Shown here piece after piece: positions 1 to 9,770 of a stretch of 20,929 nt of DNA (positions are counted from its first letter, which is position 1; each line of letters begins with the position of its first letter). Below the pieces are notes generated by a model. The model had not been told where the DNA came from. It made no database searches and saw only the letters and a program-made list of their open reading frames with translations. Both the position numbers and the translations under genes were made by a program. Location of the stretch: contig BMAT01013560.1 of assembly GCA_019649035.1 (NCBI GenBank), positions 1 to 20,929 of the forward strand, in the 5' to 3' direction. Source of the stretch: Elysia marginata (lineage: Eukaryota > Mollusca > Gastropoda > Plakobranchidae).

Positions 1-17
1 TCTCTCTCTCTCTCTCT
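1..17. repeat. (TC)n microsatellite at window edge
   Basis: A pure TC dinucleotide run starts the window and may extend upstream. It lies in the intron that precedes the first visible exon. The intron's 3' end, with a pyrimidine-rich stretch and the CAG acceptor at 133-135, closes the segment. Positions 18-132 show nothing else I recognise. Confidence 0.8.
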
Positions 18-135
18 TTCGTTTACCAATTTTCATTCAAATAATGATGGCGCAACAGCAGATTGACTCCATTCAATAAGGATAATTCATCAACGTAACA
101 AGCAAACAAAGTCTCTAACTTTCTGTGTGTGCCAG

Positions 136-240
136 GTGAAGGAAGCCTACATATTTTAAAGACCCTCCTCAAGCACAAGGTTCCTCCCGAAGCTGAGGAC
201 AAGGACAAGAGAACTCCCATCCTATGGGCTGCCAGTGCAG
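136..240 (+). CDS. Ankyrin-repeat/IQ protein, exon A (5' of gene not in window)
   Basis: First visible exon of the ankyrin-repeat protein. The acceptor is a CAG at 133-135 after a pyrimidine/TG-rich tract; the donor is G|GTAAGC at 241. The only open frame starts with two bases of a split codon and reads GEGSLHILKTLLKH, the second helix of a partial ankyrin repeat. It continues with DKDKRTPILWAASA, the first half of the next repeat, with the diagnostic T-P-x-x-x-A-A pattern. The exon ends after the first base of a Gly codon (phase 1), which joins perfectly to the exon at 860. No start codon or signal peptide is visible, so at least one more exon lies upstream. Base composition is richer in G and C than the flanking introns. 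Ankyrin repeats bind protein partners; the partner cannot be told from here. Confidence 0.88.
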
Positions 241-675
241 GTAAGCTACTTACTACACTTGTTGAAGCGTAGACTAAATAGTTTGATGAATGAACTCTCT
301 AAACTTGTATTTTAATGTTTGTTTGCCTCTTTAGAAAGCCATTTTAAAACAACAGAGGTGCTTATTTTTGATAACCTAATGCACATGGAAAGTTAGATAA
401 GCAGTAAAATAGTTTTAATTACATTTGAAAGCTTTTGTAATTCATGTCATGCTATGAGCTAAGTGACCAGTGTAAACCAATGTAAACTCATATCATGACT
501 TGAATATTGTATCTCTAGACCGAGAAATGTAAACTACAACTGAGCACAATACAATCATGAAACGTTTAAGATTTTGGGATATCCAACTTAAACCTGAACG
601 AACTTTTAAAACTATTTTTACATTTTAATTATAGTGCATCAGATAACGCATTTAGACTGCGTGGCCTCATCAATG

Positions 676-765
676 TATTTATTTTACCGTTAAGCTCTTT
701 CCTCCATAAGTAATAGCGTCTACGTATTTAATTTTACCGTTAAGCTCTTTCCTCCATAAGTAATA
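676..765. repeat. Two-copy tandem repeat, period 50 bp
   Basis: Positions 681-715 and 731-765 are identical over 35 bases, starting ATTTTACCGTTAAGCTCTTT. The TATTT stretches just before them also match apart from one extra A in the second copy. Perfect identity suggests a recent local duplication or replication slippage inside intron 1. Confidence 0.9.
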
Positions 766-780
766 CAAAAATTACTTATG
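755..780. repeat. 10-bp inverted repeat with 6-base loop
   Basis: CATAAGTAAT at 755-764 is the exact reverse complement of ATTACTTATG at 771-780, separated by ACAAAA. Only the second copy of the 50-bp duplication is followed by the matching arm. This is a small AT-rich hairpin of unknown meaning. Confidence 0.8.
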
Positions 781-859
781 TTTAGTGTCTTTGTTCACTT
801 TGCTAACCGGCTAGGGGGACTTATAATGAGTGTCATTCTTTAACACATGCACATTGCAG

Positions 860-998
860 GTAGCAGCGCTGCGTGTCGGGTTCTGGTGTCGGCTGGGGCC
901 GACGTGAACAGGGCAGACAAGGATGACCTCACAGCCTTGCATTGTGCAGCTAGCAGAGGTCACAGTTCATGCGTGGAAACACTAGTCAAAAATTGCAA
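860..998 (+). CDS. Ankyrin-repeat/IQ protein, exon B
   Basis: This exon completes the Gly codon left by exon A and encodes residues 35-80 plus two bases of Lys81. It finishes one ankyrin repeat (GSSAACRVLVSAGADVNRA) and holds nearly all of the next (DKDDLTALHCAASRGHSSCV and following). Hallmarks are the D-x-x-x-x-T-A-L-H-x-A-A-x-x-G-H helix-turn-helix signature and the AGADVN hairpin tip. The acceptor is CATTGCAG and the donor AA|GTAAGG. Reading through the donor meets TAA at once, which supports splicing. The 139-bp length leaves phase 2, matching the acceptor of the exon at 2141. Domain identity is clear; the protein's family is not settled. Confidence 0.93.
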
Positions 999-2140
999 GT
1001 AAGGAGATTGAATATGAAAAAAATGATTCAGGTCAATATGAGGTTCAAAATATGCCTGGAATCATAAAAAACATCTGGAAATTGTTAAGAATTTTTGTTA
1101 AGTAGCTGCTGACTAATGCATGGCGAAAGCGTACATTCAATGGAAATATCTGGCCGTTCAAAATGTTTCTTTCAACAGACGGCATGGATATTTTAAATAA
1201 TTTTGATACTTATGTGACGTACTATCTCAGGAATTTTTCATTTTAATGATTAAATATTACATGATTTATTATATGATAGGGGCTTATTATTTCCAATTCA
1301 AGTCCTTTGAAGATGGGCTAAATAGACATGCCTACTTTGTTATTTTTTTGTTACAAAATTATGATATCAAGTTCACAAACGACAGAACACAAAACAAACG
1401 CTTATAGGCTCTGCTTTATATTGCAAAATTTTTATCATATAAAGTTGTTACTGTGATATACACAGATGGCGACTCTGTGAAAGAGTCGCCATCTGTGTAT
1501 ATCACCTTAGTCCTATGAAAGCTATGGTGCGGCATCTTAAGTACTTCTATTTTAAATCTCCACGAGTAGTCGATCGACCTGAAAAAGATACTCGGCTAGC
1601 ACTTAAATTAACATGTGAATTTTGAGCCTAAGATACCTAAAGCTCTGTTGCTTATACACGTGGTAAACAGAGCTACCTAGCTATACCTATAGAGTGATTT
1701 TCAAAGCTCGGTATTTTGCACTATCTTGGAAACCAAAGTTACTCCTTTCACATGATTATCGAATTACGAGATGGACACGACTACATGTTTTCAATTCAAC
1801 CAAGGTATGGTAGAAGGCCGCCATATATCATAATATCATGGGTATATTTAAAAAGACAGAGGAAAAAAAAGAGAAGTTTTATCTTGGTTTTCTCAAAAGC
1901 ATGAACAAAGCGAGTACCTAGTTTGGAAAAACCGCCACTCATATTTCAATTGATGATTTATATTAAGAGAGTTCGTGGATACAGGTTGACTGCAAGCTTT
2001 CCATTTTGTCTACCTGCTACAAGAATTACGAATGGTTGGGGAGGATAGAATACTTTACAGAATGAAAGATTTGTGTCAACAGGAACGCTTTCCAGACATT
2101 ATTTCGATGGGATGTCTCTTTTTATATCGGTGTTTTCCAG
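999..2140 (+). other. Intron 2 (1142 bp)
   Basis: AT-rich phase-2 intron with a GTAAGG donor and an acceptor at 2139-2140 after TGTTTTCCAG. It contains the strong hairpin at 1453-1505. The short open frames at 1716-1904 and 2032-2220 have no recognisable protein similarity. The second overlaps the next exon only in a wrong frame. Confidence 0.85.
1453..1505. repeat. Perfect 24-bp inverted repeat (hairpin), 5-base loop
   Basis: The left arm at 1453-1476 is the exact reverse complement of the right arm at 1482-1505, with GTGAA between them at 1477-1481. The arms include GATGGCGACTCT and its complement, and are more GC-rich in the middle than the surrounding intron. Pairing stops sharply outside the arms. 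The loop is short for a canonical animal microRNA precursor, and no coding frame is involved. It could be a foldback element, a small MITE-like remnant, a transcribed hairpin or a local inverted duplication. The structure is certain; the function is unknown. Confidence 0.9.
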
Positions 2141-2275
2141 AGCTAATGTCGATCCGGTTGACAAGAATCAGTGCACCCCTCTGTTCTATGCCACAACGCT
2201 GGGTTATACTGACTGTGTGAGGTCTCTACTCAACTTGGGAGCAGACTGTGGGCACACAGACACAAGAGGGAGAAC
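2141..2275 (+). CDS. Ankyrin-repeat/IQ protein, exon C
   Basis: The exon starts with the last base of the Lys81 codon and encodes residues 82-125 plus two bases of Thr126. The product reads ANVDPVDKNQCTPLFYATTL and continues into GYTDCVRSLLNLGADCGHTD. This is one full ankyrin repeat with the T-P-L-x-x-A core and the LGAD hairpin, followed by the DTRGRT start of the next. The acceptor is TTTTCCAG and the donor AC|GTGAGT. Unspliced reading gives an immediate TGA, so splicing is needed. Length is 135 bp, phase 2 to phase 2. The upstream part of the same open frame (from 2073) is intronic, since it lacks ankyrin sequence and lies before the acceptor. Confidence 0.93.
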
Positions 2276-2320
2276 GTGAGTACACCGCTCATAGATAGAT
2301 AGAGCGCGCGACAGATTTGA

Positions 2321-2471
2321 CAACAACAACAATCATAATAATTATTATTAATAATAATAATAATAATAATAATAAATTTAATTATAATGATAAAAATAAT
2401 AACAACAAAACAACAACTACAATGTTAATAATAATGGTACTATAAATAACAACAACAACAACAACAACAAC

Positions 2472-2530
<59 letters not shown>

Positions 2531-2583
2531 TAATAATAAAATAACATTAATGAAAGTTATAATAAAAATAACAACAACAACAA
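2321..2583. repeat. Compound AAT/CAA trinucleotide microsatellite
   Basis: Interrupted CAA, AAT and AAC arrays run for about 260 bases, starting about 45 bases after the exon C donor. The longest pure block is AAT repeats near 2472-2526, with CAA blocks on both sides (about 2449-2471 and 2570-2583). A poly-leucine open frame on the minus strand here is an artefact of the repeat. Confidence 0.92.
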
Positions 2584-4734
2584 GGATCACTATGATATTG
2601 AAAGATTTCGCACTTGTTCTTTTGCGCGTACTAATGTTCTCTATCTGAAAAAAAATGAGGTTACGATCAACTGATTGTAACGAAATGAAAAAAGGAGGCA
2701 AAAATATAATCTTGGTTTAAGATTTAAAGCAAGCACTTAAAGTTTCGATCTTGTTAAGGCACATTCAGGACGGTCAAAGTCATAGTATCAATGCTTAAGT
2801 AATAAACCTCAACAAAGCACAAAATTATAACCTGCTTTATTATGCGCGAAACAACCAGAAACAAAATTATTGTCGATTGTGATTTTGTACGTTTTAAAGA
2901 AAAACGTTAAGGTTTCAAAGTTCGTAACTTTAAACAACCTTTTGTATTAAAAATAAAAGAGCAAATTAATGGTGCAAGATTTGAGCCAAATCATCTTTTG
3001 CTAGATGGTATTGGTTTGAAATAAATTTAAATTTCGAATTGAACCAAATGCTGTAGCTTTGTAAGTGACCTCTTCTCTTTCTATTATAGTTGAAAAAAAG
3101 AGAGTTTATTGTCTCGCCTGTGATGTTATTACAGCTATTTTAGAACATAGATCAGAGAAAAGAAGTTGGTCATTCTGTCGAATTATTTTTCATTTTATTC
3201 CTTTTTTGATAGGCCTACATTTTTATCATAGCGGACATGTAACGATCATACTTTAATGGTTTTTTCCTCCTTATTTCGAAGTGACGATCGATATACACTA
3301 TGAAACACGATCTCTTTCTATTTGTGACTGTTACGTTTCACGATATAGCATTGGGATTCAAGGTTATCATCCAGTTTTATTCAATCTACAAAACCGTTTA
3401 TGGTTTTTAATTAAAGATATAGCTTTGGTTGTATGAATAGTATAAAACGCCTCTATCTTTAGTCTGTGTGTCAGAACCCAGGGTTTTAAAAGGTTCTTTC
3501 ATATGTTTTTCAAATATCTCCAAATTGCATACATATTCGTTGCTTGGTTATCACTTCTAATTGTTTTTAAATTTTTCACTATAAAAAGGAAAAGTCGTAA
3601 ACGTATTTGGATCAAACCGAATTTAGTAAATTTTAAACACCATTCTCATTACCAGATTGAGAGGAACCCGAGAGGTTAAGAAGAAAAACACTTCGGGAAA
3701 GAAAACCAATGAATAAGATAAAATACAAGAATTTGTAAAACGAGTCTATTAGCTTTTGTGAAAAAGAAATTGTTAAATTAAGCTAAACTTTTCATGTACT
3801 TGTATTCAATTGTATTAGTCTTTTTAAAAACACAGTACAATCGCTCTTCAAGTCTAGAAGTTTAATAACAAGGCTTCTAGTTGTTCCAATATTTTAAAAA
3901 ACTTACGTAAAGTAAAGACCAAGCCTTAGCCCTTTAACTCTAGACGCTAATGAGGCTCAGTAAACAACATGAAAGGGAGGCAACCGAAAATTTAAATTAA
4001 ATCTGCAATAGTCTTATTCCCCCCACCCTTTAAACCTTAAACCATAGGCCACACGCAGCAAACTCCTTACAGCAAGATGATATAAATAATTATGCGATAA
4101 TTTTTGCACGAGAAAAAAATAAGTTAAAGAATTTTCTGTTGGTCCAACGAAACTGTTTTGTAATCGGGAATATTGAATGCGATGGTTTGGTGGGAGACTT
4201 GAAAGCTACAAAACGTGTTTGCAAATTTTAATTTTTTGTATGTGGTTTTTGTCGTTACTTTGCTGCAGATTTATTTGCAAATGATAGTACTAAAAACGAA
4301 GCACGAATGTAATAAAAAAAAGTATGTTTGAGGCAGCATTGACTCTTTAAAAAGCTATAACTTGATTATAAATTATGAAAAAAACCCCGAAAAGTTATAA
4401 TTATTATATTATTAAAAATCACGAATATCTAACCATAAGATTAATAACAACATGATAATGAAATACAAGAATACAATAACATCCATTTGTGAGGTCCTAG
4501 ACACTTCGATGAACTTGAGGTTTTCAGTATAGACCAGCTTTGCTTTGATTGAAGCACTGGTTGTTGTAGTTATAGTTAGTGCTGTATTTTGTAGTCGCTG
4601 AGGAGTTCATCGATGAGGTTATCTCAAGGCATTAAATCTAGATGCAGTGACCGTGCTTTGTGGCAAACTATTCAACGTGTTTGTGACCCTCAAGCCAAAC
4701 TTCTTTTTTCAAGGCGGCAGGCTAGTTAAGTCAA

Positions 4735-4800
4735 TTTGTAACACTAGCAAAGTGCCCGCGATTTCGCGGATTTCAGCAAAGATAATGGAATTTATTATTT
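4735..4800. mobile_element. Possible 3' tail of a dispersed retroelement
   Basis: The segment contains ACTAGCAAAGTGCCCGCGAT followed by TTCGCGG, forming a small CCGCG-ATTT-CGCGG stem at 4756-4769. A TAGCxxxxxGCCCGCG..TTCGCG tract of this kind recurs at the 3' ends of interspersed elements in several invertebrate genomes. That similarity is from general recollection, not a search. The GC-rich word stands out in an AT-rich intron. No open reading frame accompanies it, so at most it is a tail or SINE-like piece. Confidence 0.35.
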
Positions 4801-5013
4801 TAAGGAGTCTAAGAATGGGCTAACCTCTAATTTAAAAATTCCCTTCTTTTCTTTTTGTCCCCGCACTGCTGTGATATATGGAGTTTGTCTTCTTCTTTCT
4901 ACAGGATTACCTTCTACGCATCTAGTACACTGTCTTTAAGCTTCTTGTCAACGCCCTCACTTTTTTTTTATCTCCCCATAAACTTTTCACCCTCTTCTTT
5001 ATAATAGTTCACA

Positions 5014-5084
5014 TCTCTCTCCTCTCTCTCCCTTTCTCTCTCTCTTTTCTCTGTCTCCCTCTTTCCCTTTCCCTCTTTTTTTTC

Positions 5085-5173
<89 letters not shown>

Positions 5174-5175
5174 AG
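5014..5175. repeat. Compound CT / GTCT microsatellite
   Basis: Pyrimidine tract on the plus strand. An imperfect CT/CCT section is followed by a run of TCTG tetranucleotides (about 5086-5118), then a pure TC run of about 50 bases ending near 5167. It sits directly upstream of one of the two diverged repeat copies. Confidence 0.93.
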
Positions 5176-5204
5176 CTTTGTCTTTTATTCTCTAAATTTA
5201 ACAG

Positions 5205-5325
5205 GTATGTCTGTCTCTTCCTCCCTAACCTTCTGTTTTAGCCCTAAACCATTAGTTTCTATTGCAAGATTAATATTGATAACATATGTCTAGACCTACA
5301 TCTAGATTCCTTAGCAGGCTTTGAG
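5205..5325. repeat. Diverged dispersed repeat, copy 1
   Basis: By eye, this aligns with 5651-5776. Shared blocks in order are TCTGTCT..TTCC, TTAGsCCyAAA, AGTTTCTryTGCAAG and, at the end, TAGATT..TAGCAGG.TTT. Intervening bases differ and include small indels. It follows the CT/GTCT microsatellite, as repeat-associated satellites often do. Element class unknown. Confidence 0.5.
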
Positions 5326-5650
5326 TTTATACCGGTATGTGGAATTAAAACAGCTGAGTATAGATTAAATCTAGATCTAGTTCTACTGCAATGATCAAGA
5401 AAGAAACGTTATTTTGTGAACATCGATCACCTTCTCCTCATGTTCGTTTTCCTTATTACAGGTCCTCTCTTCTTTTTCCTAAAACTCTAGTTAAAATCTA
5501 GCTATAAATAATGGTCTTGATTACATCTTCATGTACCCCAGACAAATCATATAAACCAAGATTCTTGGCCTGCATCATCTAAACGGGAATTTTGTGTTAA
5601 AGCTTCACTACTCATGATCTTTCTTTCTCGCTCTGTCTACATCTGTTTGT

Positions 5651-5776
5651 ACATATCTGTCTTTCCCTCTACCGTCTTCTCCTTAGGCCCAAAAATATGA
5701 GTTTCTGCTGCAAGTTTATTCTTAATTTTTATAAAATCATCTATATTTATGTAGATTTTGTAGCAGGATTTTAGAA
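5651..5776. repeat. Diverged dispersed repeat, copy 2
   Basis: Partner of 5205-5325 in the same orientation, about 450 bp downstream. It is also preceded by pyrimidine-rich sequence (about 5619-5675). It carries the matching blocks AGTTTCTGCTGCAAG and GTAGATTTTGTAGCAGG. The divergence suggests an old duplication or two independent insertions of one family. Confidence 0.5.
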
Positions 5777-7789
5777 GTCATTGAAAACCTTAATGGCACC
5801 CACACATTTTCATTGACATTAGCCTTCCTAACCATACCATTTGACCTTTGAATTGAAATACGTACTTAGCTCGTAGGCCTAATGAAAAAGAAAATCTACA
5901 CCCACTCTCTAACGAAAGAAATATAGAGTAAAAACACACACACACATAAGATCGATGGGAAAATCCTCTCAAGAGACTCAAGCTTTGCTCACTATGTCAT
6001 CATTAGACAGTTGTCTCGGGAAGACACGCTTAGGAAATTCCTGGAGAAATCAAATACAAATATTGTAAGAGATAGAAGCCGCGTGCCACAAAAAGGAGGA
6101 AAAGGGATCAAACAGGATTCAGAAATTTTGCACAGTGATTGACGATCGTGGTGTTTGATCTTTTTCTAGATTGACTCGGTTTTTGTGACCGTCTGAAATG
6201 AACAAATTGTTTAGATTTTAATAAAATTTTTATGTTTTATCCAACACGCATAGTTTTACTAATCCAACTGTATTAATATATAAAATTATAGCATTTATGA
6301 ATCTCTTTGGAAACATTTTTACCCCGGGCTTTACAAGAATAAAAAATAAAAAGCAATTCGAATTTTACCATTAGCAACAAAAAGGCGCTGAAGAGTTGAC
6401 AAGTGTAAGAAAACGGTGACCTTAATCGCAACAAAATTTAGCCTGATCAAATAAAAGCATTAGCATCTCTAGAATAAACATAGATTTAAAAAATGACCAC
6501 GGATTATAAAACAGGGTTTATGACTTCAAATCAGTAATTTTTCTCATATCTTAAATGTTTCTTTCAACACTAGCCTTTTTCCCTTTTAGTTTTGACAGCT
6601 CATGACAAGAAGGCAAAAAACTGATTGAAAATTACTGTAATGAATAGTAGAAAAAGCTATAGGCTTTCCAAAAACTTTGGATACGCATGTAAAAATTTAG
6701 CGAACCTGTATATTCACAAGAAATATATTTTCTTGTTCATATAACGTAATTATTTTAGCCCTATATTGATGATTCACTTGTTTTAAAGTATATGAAATTG
6801 AGCCGCTTCATGCAACGCCAGACTTCTTTTCTGCAAAGTCCTTGCATTTGTCAGGTGACCACAGTGGGCCCCCGAAATGGTTAGATTTATCCGGTATATC
6901 AATAAACCACAAGGAAATATAAAAAGGCAGGTAAAATCGATTTAATCCAATAAGACTGTAGGCATTCCGCGCCTTAAGGAAACTGAAGAGAAGCCCATAT
7001 TGAGACTGTGTTGACAACTTTCGTGCGCCCCGTTGCTATGCTCAGTTATTTTGTTTATTGATAAGAGAGATGGGTGGCCAGGCCTTCCCTCACTAACAAA
7101 TCTATGTCATCGAGTACGTTATGAATCTGTTCTACTACCACCCTCACTTTTATCTCGGCATACCTGCTTTTATCTCTTTTTTTCTCTATAACCCCATCTT
7201 TCACTCTCTATAAGCATCATGTGTGGATATCTTCAATTTTAATTTCACTCAATCTTTTAGCTCTTTATCTACCACCCTTCATTCCTGTCCCTCTGTCAAA
7301 TATTTTTATTCTGCCCGGTGCTCAGACCTTCTCCCAGTCAAGAAAATAGGACATTGATCTTCAACGTGTGTTAGCAACTGAATTGTCCACTGCTTAGCCT
7401 ACGGGTTAAGAATCGCCATGAGTTTTTTTATTGACGGCCCTTTAACGACCCCAAATCACATAAAAAGTCACCTGGCTAGCATTCAATGATTTTACCTGGC
7501 AAATTACTGACTGGATGAGTTACAGAGTGTGTACCAATTTTGAAAGAGATGGGGTGCGTTTTAAAATATTTCACTCGTGTATTTTCTCCCTTTTTCTGTT
7601 ATGCTCTATCGGTCTAGCAATAAATCATAACTTCAAAAATGTTCTTTTCACCACGGCCTGCTTTTATTATAACACACTATTCATATCAAAACGAAAATGA
7701 TCAAGACAAAAGGGAGTGATAAAAAAGATTTTAGAAAGTTTGGAATGTTTAAAATGGCCTGATTAAAAAGATCAATGCTTTGCAGATCG

Positions 7790-8030
7790 ATAGTACATGC
7801 AAACAGCTGCAGGGCTTACACTGCTAGCTAAGAGAGGACAGAAGTCTATTGAGAACTGTGTACGTAGATTGAGTGGACTTTCAAACCTCGACAAGCTGAC
7901 AGGCAGGGGGAGCGGAGCCCACTTGTGTTTTGGGCTTTGTGCTCTCTCAGACACTTTACACAAACAAAACACTGAGCTTTAGCAGCAACACTTCTAGGGT
8001 GTCCCGCCTGCCTCTGTGGCACTAAATAAG
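7790..8030. other. Less AT-rich island inside intron 3
   Basis: Unlike its surroundings, this stretch is close to balanced in base composition. It is open in one frame on each strand (about 7797-7982 plus, 7772-7972 minus). Neither translation matches a family I know, and no convincing acceptor/donor pair flanks it. It could be a conserved noncoding element, a fragment of a mobile element or a rarely used exon. A weak tRNA-like A-box word (TAGCTAAGAGAGG at 7825) is not enough to call a SINE. Confidence 0.3.
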
Positions 8031-8672
8031 ATTCTTCAATGTTGGGATCTAAAGATTTTATACATCGGATAGTTTCCTACACAGTGCCTCTCTATTTTTC
8101 TTACAGTTAGATAAGTGTTCTGGAGAGAAAATGAAGTAAAACGAATTAGGTAATAAAGTTTGATTTTTTCAGTTAAGATTTGTGGCCTATAAATTGTAAT
8201 TTTTCTTTTCGATTTGATATTGATGATCGTCTGTGAATTATAAATAACGAAACTAAAATCATTTTTAGGTGTAGGCTGTAAGAACTTCACATGGCTTGGA
8301 AGTCCAATTTTGTTAGAAAACAAAGTGAAACAATATTACGTATAAGGTGTATATGTAAAAAATAAACCCGAGCTGTGATATATAAATATGATCAGGCTAT
8401 GGCTATATTATAGGAGTTTTAAATTGCAAAAGATGAACCAAGTTGCGCTTGCGAAAAATAGGAAAATTTCATAGCATGATTTTGTCTTATTTCTTCTCCT
8501 TCTCGTCCCCTTTCACCGACTTGCACGGATGTTTCCAAAAATTGTTTCTGCAATAACCTTAAGTCTAGTTCACTTTGAATTGAATCGTAGAACGAACAAG
8601 GAATAAGACAGCTTAAGAAAGCTGTAAAGGCGAGATAAATACGAAATTTGGTTTCTGTGTATTACTTAACAG

Positions 8673-8806
8673 GGCAGCCCACTGTGCTACAGTGAGTGGA
8701 CAAACCGAGACCCTAGAAATTCTCAGACGCCATAAGATCGACCTTTGGACCAGGAATCTAAAGGGTGATCTCCCCTTACACGAAGCCGCTCAAGCAGGGC
8801 ACATAG
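8673..8806 (+). CDS. Ankyrin-repeat/IQ protein, exon D
   Basis: The first base completes the Thr126 codon; residues 127-170 follow, and the last base opens the Asp171 codon. The product reads AAHCATVSGQTETLEILRRH, then KIDLWTRNLKGDLPLHEAAQ and AGHI. This covers most of one ankyrin repeat and the first half of the next, with the L-P-L-H-E-A-A-x-x-G-H signature. The acceptor is CTTAACAG and the donor ATAG|GTGAGT. At 134 bp the exon changes phase from 2 to 1, exactly as required by its neighbours. The polypyrimidine tract before the acceptor is weak, and the preceding intron is over 6 kb. Confidence 0.92.
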
Positions 8807-9600
8807 GTGAGTTCCAAATATTTTATACTTCGCTGTGACTGGATCAGAATGAGTTGACATGACTATACGGGGTTGAAGCCCAGGCTGACAATAGAGACTT
8901 TAAGCAGCAACGCGTGAGTATGACGGGAACGTCTGTGGGTCTATTTTTAGAAAATGGTTTCATTATTTTTGGAGTTTCCTCTATCTGCTTTCCCGATTTT
9001 CACGTATGCGTAGTGAGACACGGTGCGTGTGCTTATGGTCTCTAATCATAGGACACGACGCAGATTACTTGAGAGGCGTTTTCTTGTAGAACTAGGAAAG
9101 AATTTCTGCAGATTTTTTTTTATTATGGCATGCAAACTTTGTTCTTTAAAAATACCACCATAAAATCGTAAAAAAAAACTGGCATGAGAAAATAGTAAAT
9201 TGTCTTGAGACAATTTTAATTCATCTTATTGAATATTCGTATCAGCGGTTTTTTTTCTTAACATTTCGAAAAATATTAAATGCAACATTCTTTTCAAAGT
9301 TCGATATTATTTTGAAGATAGGGACAAAAAAAGACAATCTCTTCACCGCGGTTGTCATCTTACTTTTAGCATATGAAATTTTGTGTTAAAATAGCTATAC
9401 AGAATGCATTTTGAGGGATGAAAACTATGGTTTCGCCAAAATTTCCGTGCCATCGATTCAAAATAAAACAATTATCTTTGCGCATATGATTATGTTTTCC
9501 ATGACAAAATTTGATTAGGCTCCCACCATGAAAACTACAACGAGTCTACTTTCAACATTTCTCTTCATCCACGTAGTTCACACTGCCTTTCTCTTCCCAG
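8807..9600 (+). other. Intron 4 (794 bp)
   Basis: Phase-1 intron with GTGAGT donor and CTCTTCCCAG acceptor. It contains a near-palindrome at 9197-9216 (AAATTGTCT-TG-AGACAATTT). The ATG at 9528 opens a frame that runs into the next exon, but its first 24 residues are intronic by the splice model. Confidence 0.85.
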
Positions 9601-9770
9601 ATCTAGTCCAGTATCTGCTAGACCATCCTCCTGATAAGACCAGTGTGGTGGACGCAGGCAACAAGGACGGCAGGACCTGTCTTCACGTCGCCTCACTCAC
9701 AAACAACGTCTGGCTCTGTAAGGTGCTCATAGAGAGACGCGCTAACGTCAATGCCATCATGAAAAACAAG
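9601..9770 (+). CDS. Ankyrin-repeat/IQ protein, exon E
   Basis: The exon opens with two bases completing Asp171 and encodes residues 172-227, ending on a codon boundary (phase 0). It finishes one repeat (DLVQYLLDHPPDKTSVVDAG, with a few extra residues in the hairpin loop). It carries the next repeat as NKDGRTCLHVASLTNNVWLC, KVLIERRANVN and AIMKNK. The N-x-D-G-R-T-x-L-H-x-A motif is a textbook ankyrin start. Acceptor TTCCCAG, donor AAG|GTAGGT. An alternative start at ATG 9528 would give MKTTTSLLSTFLFIHVVHTA, which looks signal-peptide-like. I treat this as coincidence because the preceding exon splices in-frame through the middle of a repeat. Confidence 0.92.

Larger units (their letters stand above)
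241..859 (+). other. Intron 1 (619 bp)
   Basis: AT-rich intron with a GTAAGC donor and a CATTGCAG acceptor; phase 1 on both sides. Its only notable content is a tandem duplication at 676-765 and a small inverted repeat at 755-780, listed separately. No coding potential was seen. Confidence 0.85.
2276..8672 (+). other. Intron 3 (6397 bp), repeat-rich
   Basis: Long AT-rich phase-2 intron, donor GTGAGT, acceptor TTACTTAACAG. It holds the AAT/CAA microsatellite near 2321-2583, a possible retroelement tail near 4735-4800, a large CT/GTCT microsatellite at 5014-5175, two diverged repeat copies near 5205-5325 and 5651-5776, a short AC run near 5934-5946 and a less AT-rich island at 7790-8030. Between about 2590 and 4730, and between about 5950 and 7780, I see only AT-rich sequence without recognisable genes. 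The short open frames there look like chance. Confidence 0.8.

Noticed and set aside
1453-1505. Canonical microRNA precursor
   Set aside because: The 5-base loop and perfect pairing over only 24 bp do not fit a normal Drosha/Dicer precursor; kept only as a hairpin of unknown role.
2417-2701. 94-residue minus-strand frame with poly-leucine
   Set aside because: It is a translation of the AAT/CAA microsatellite; no real protein evidence.
7825-7888. Possible tRNA-like A box (7825) and B-box-like word (TTTCAAACC, about 7880) of a SINE
   Set aside because: Both boxes deviate at key bases, the spacing is longer than usual and there is no poly(A) or simple-repeat tail.
9528-9600. ATG-initiated signal-peptide-like sequence in front of exon E
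   Set aside because: The consensus acceptor at 9598-9600 and the phase-1 join to exon D restore a continuous ankyrin repeat, so this stretch is intron. An alternative promoter was considered, but nothing supports it.
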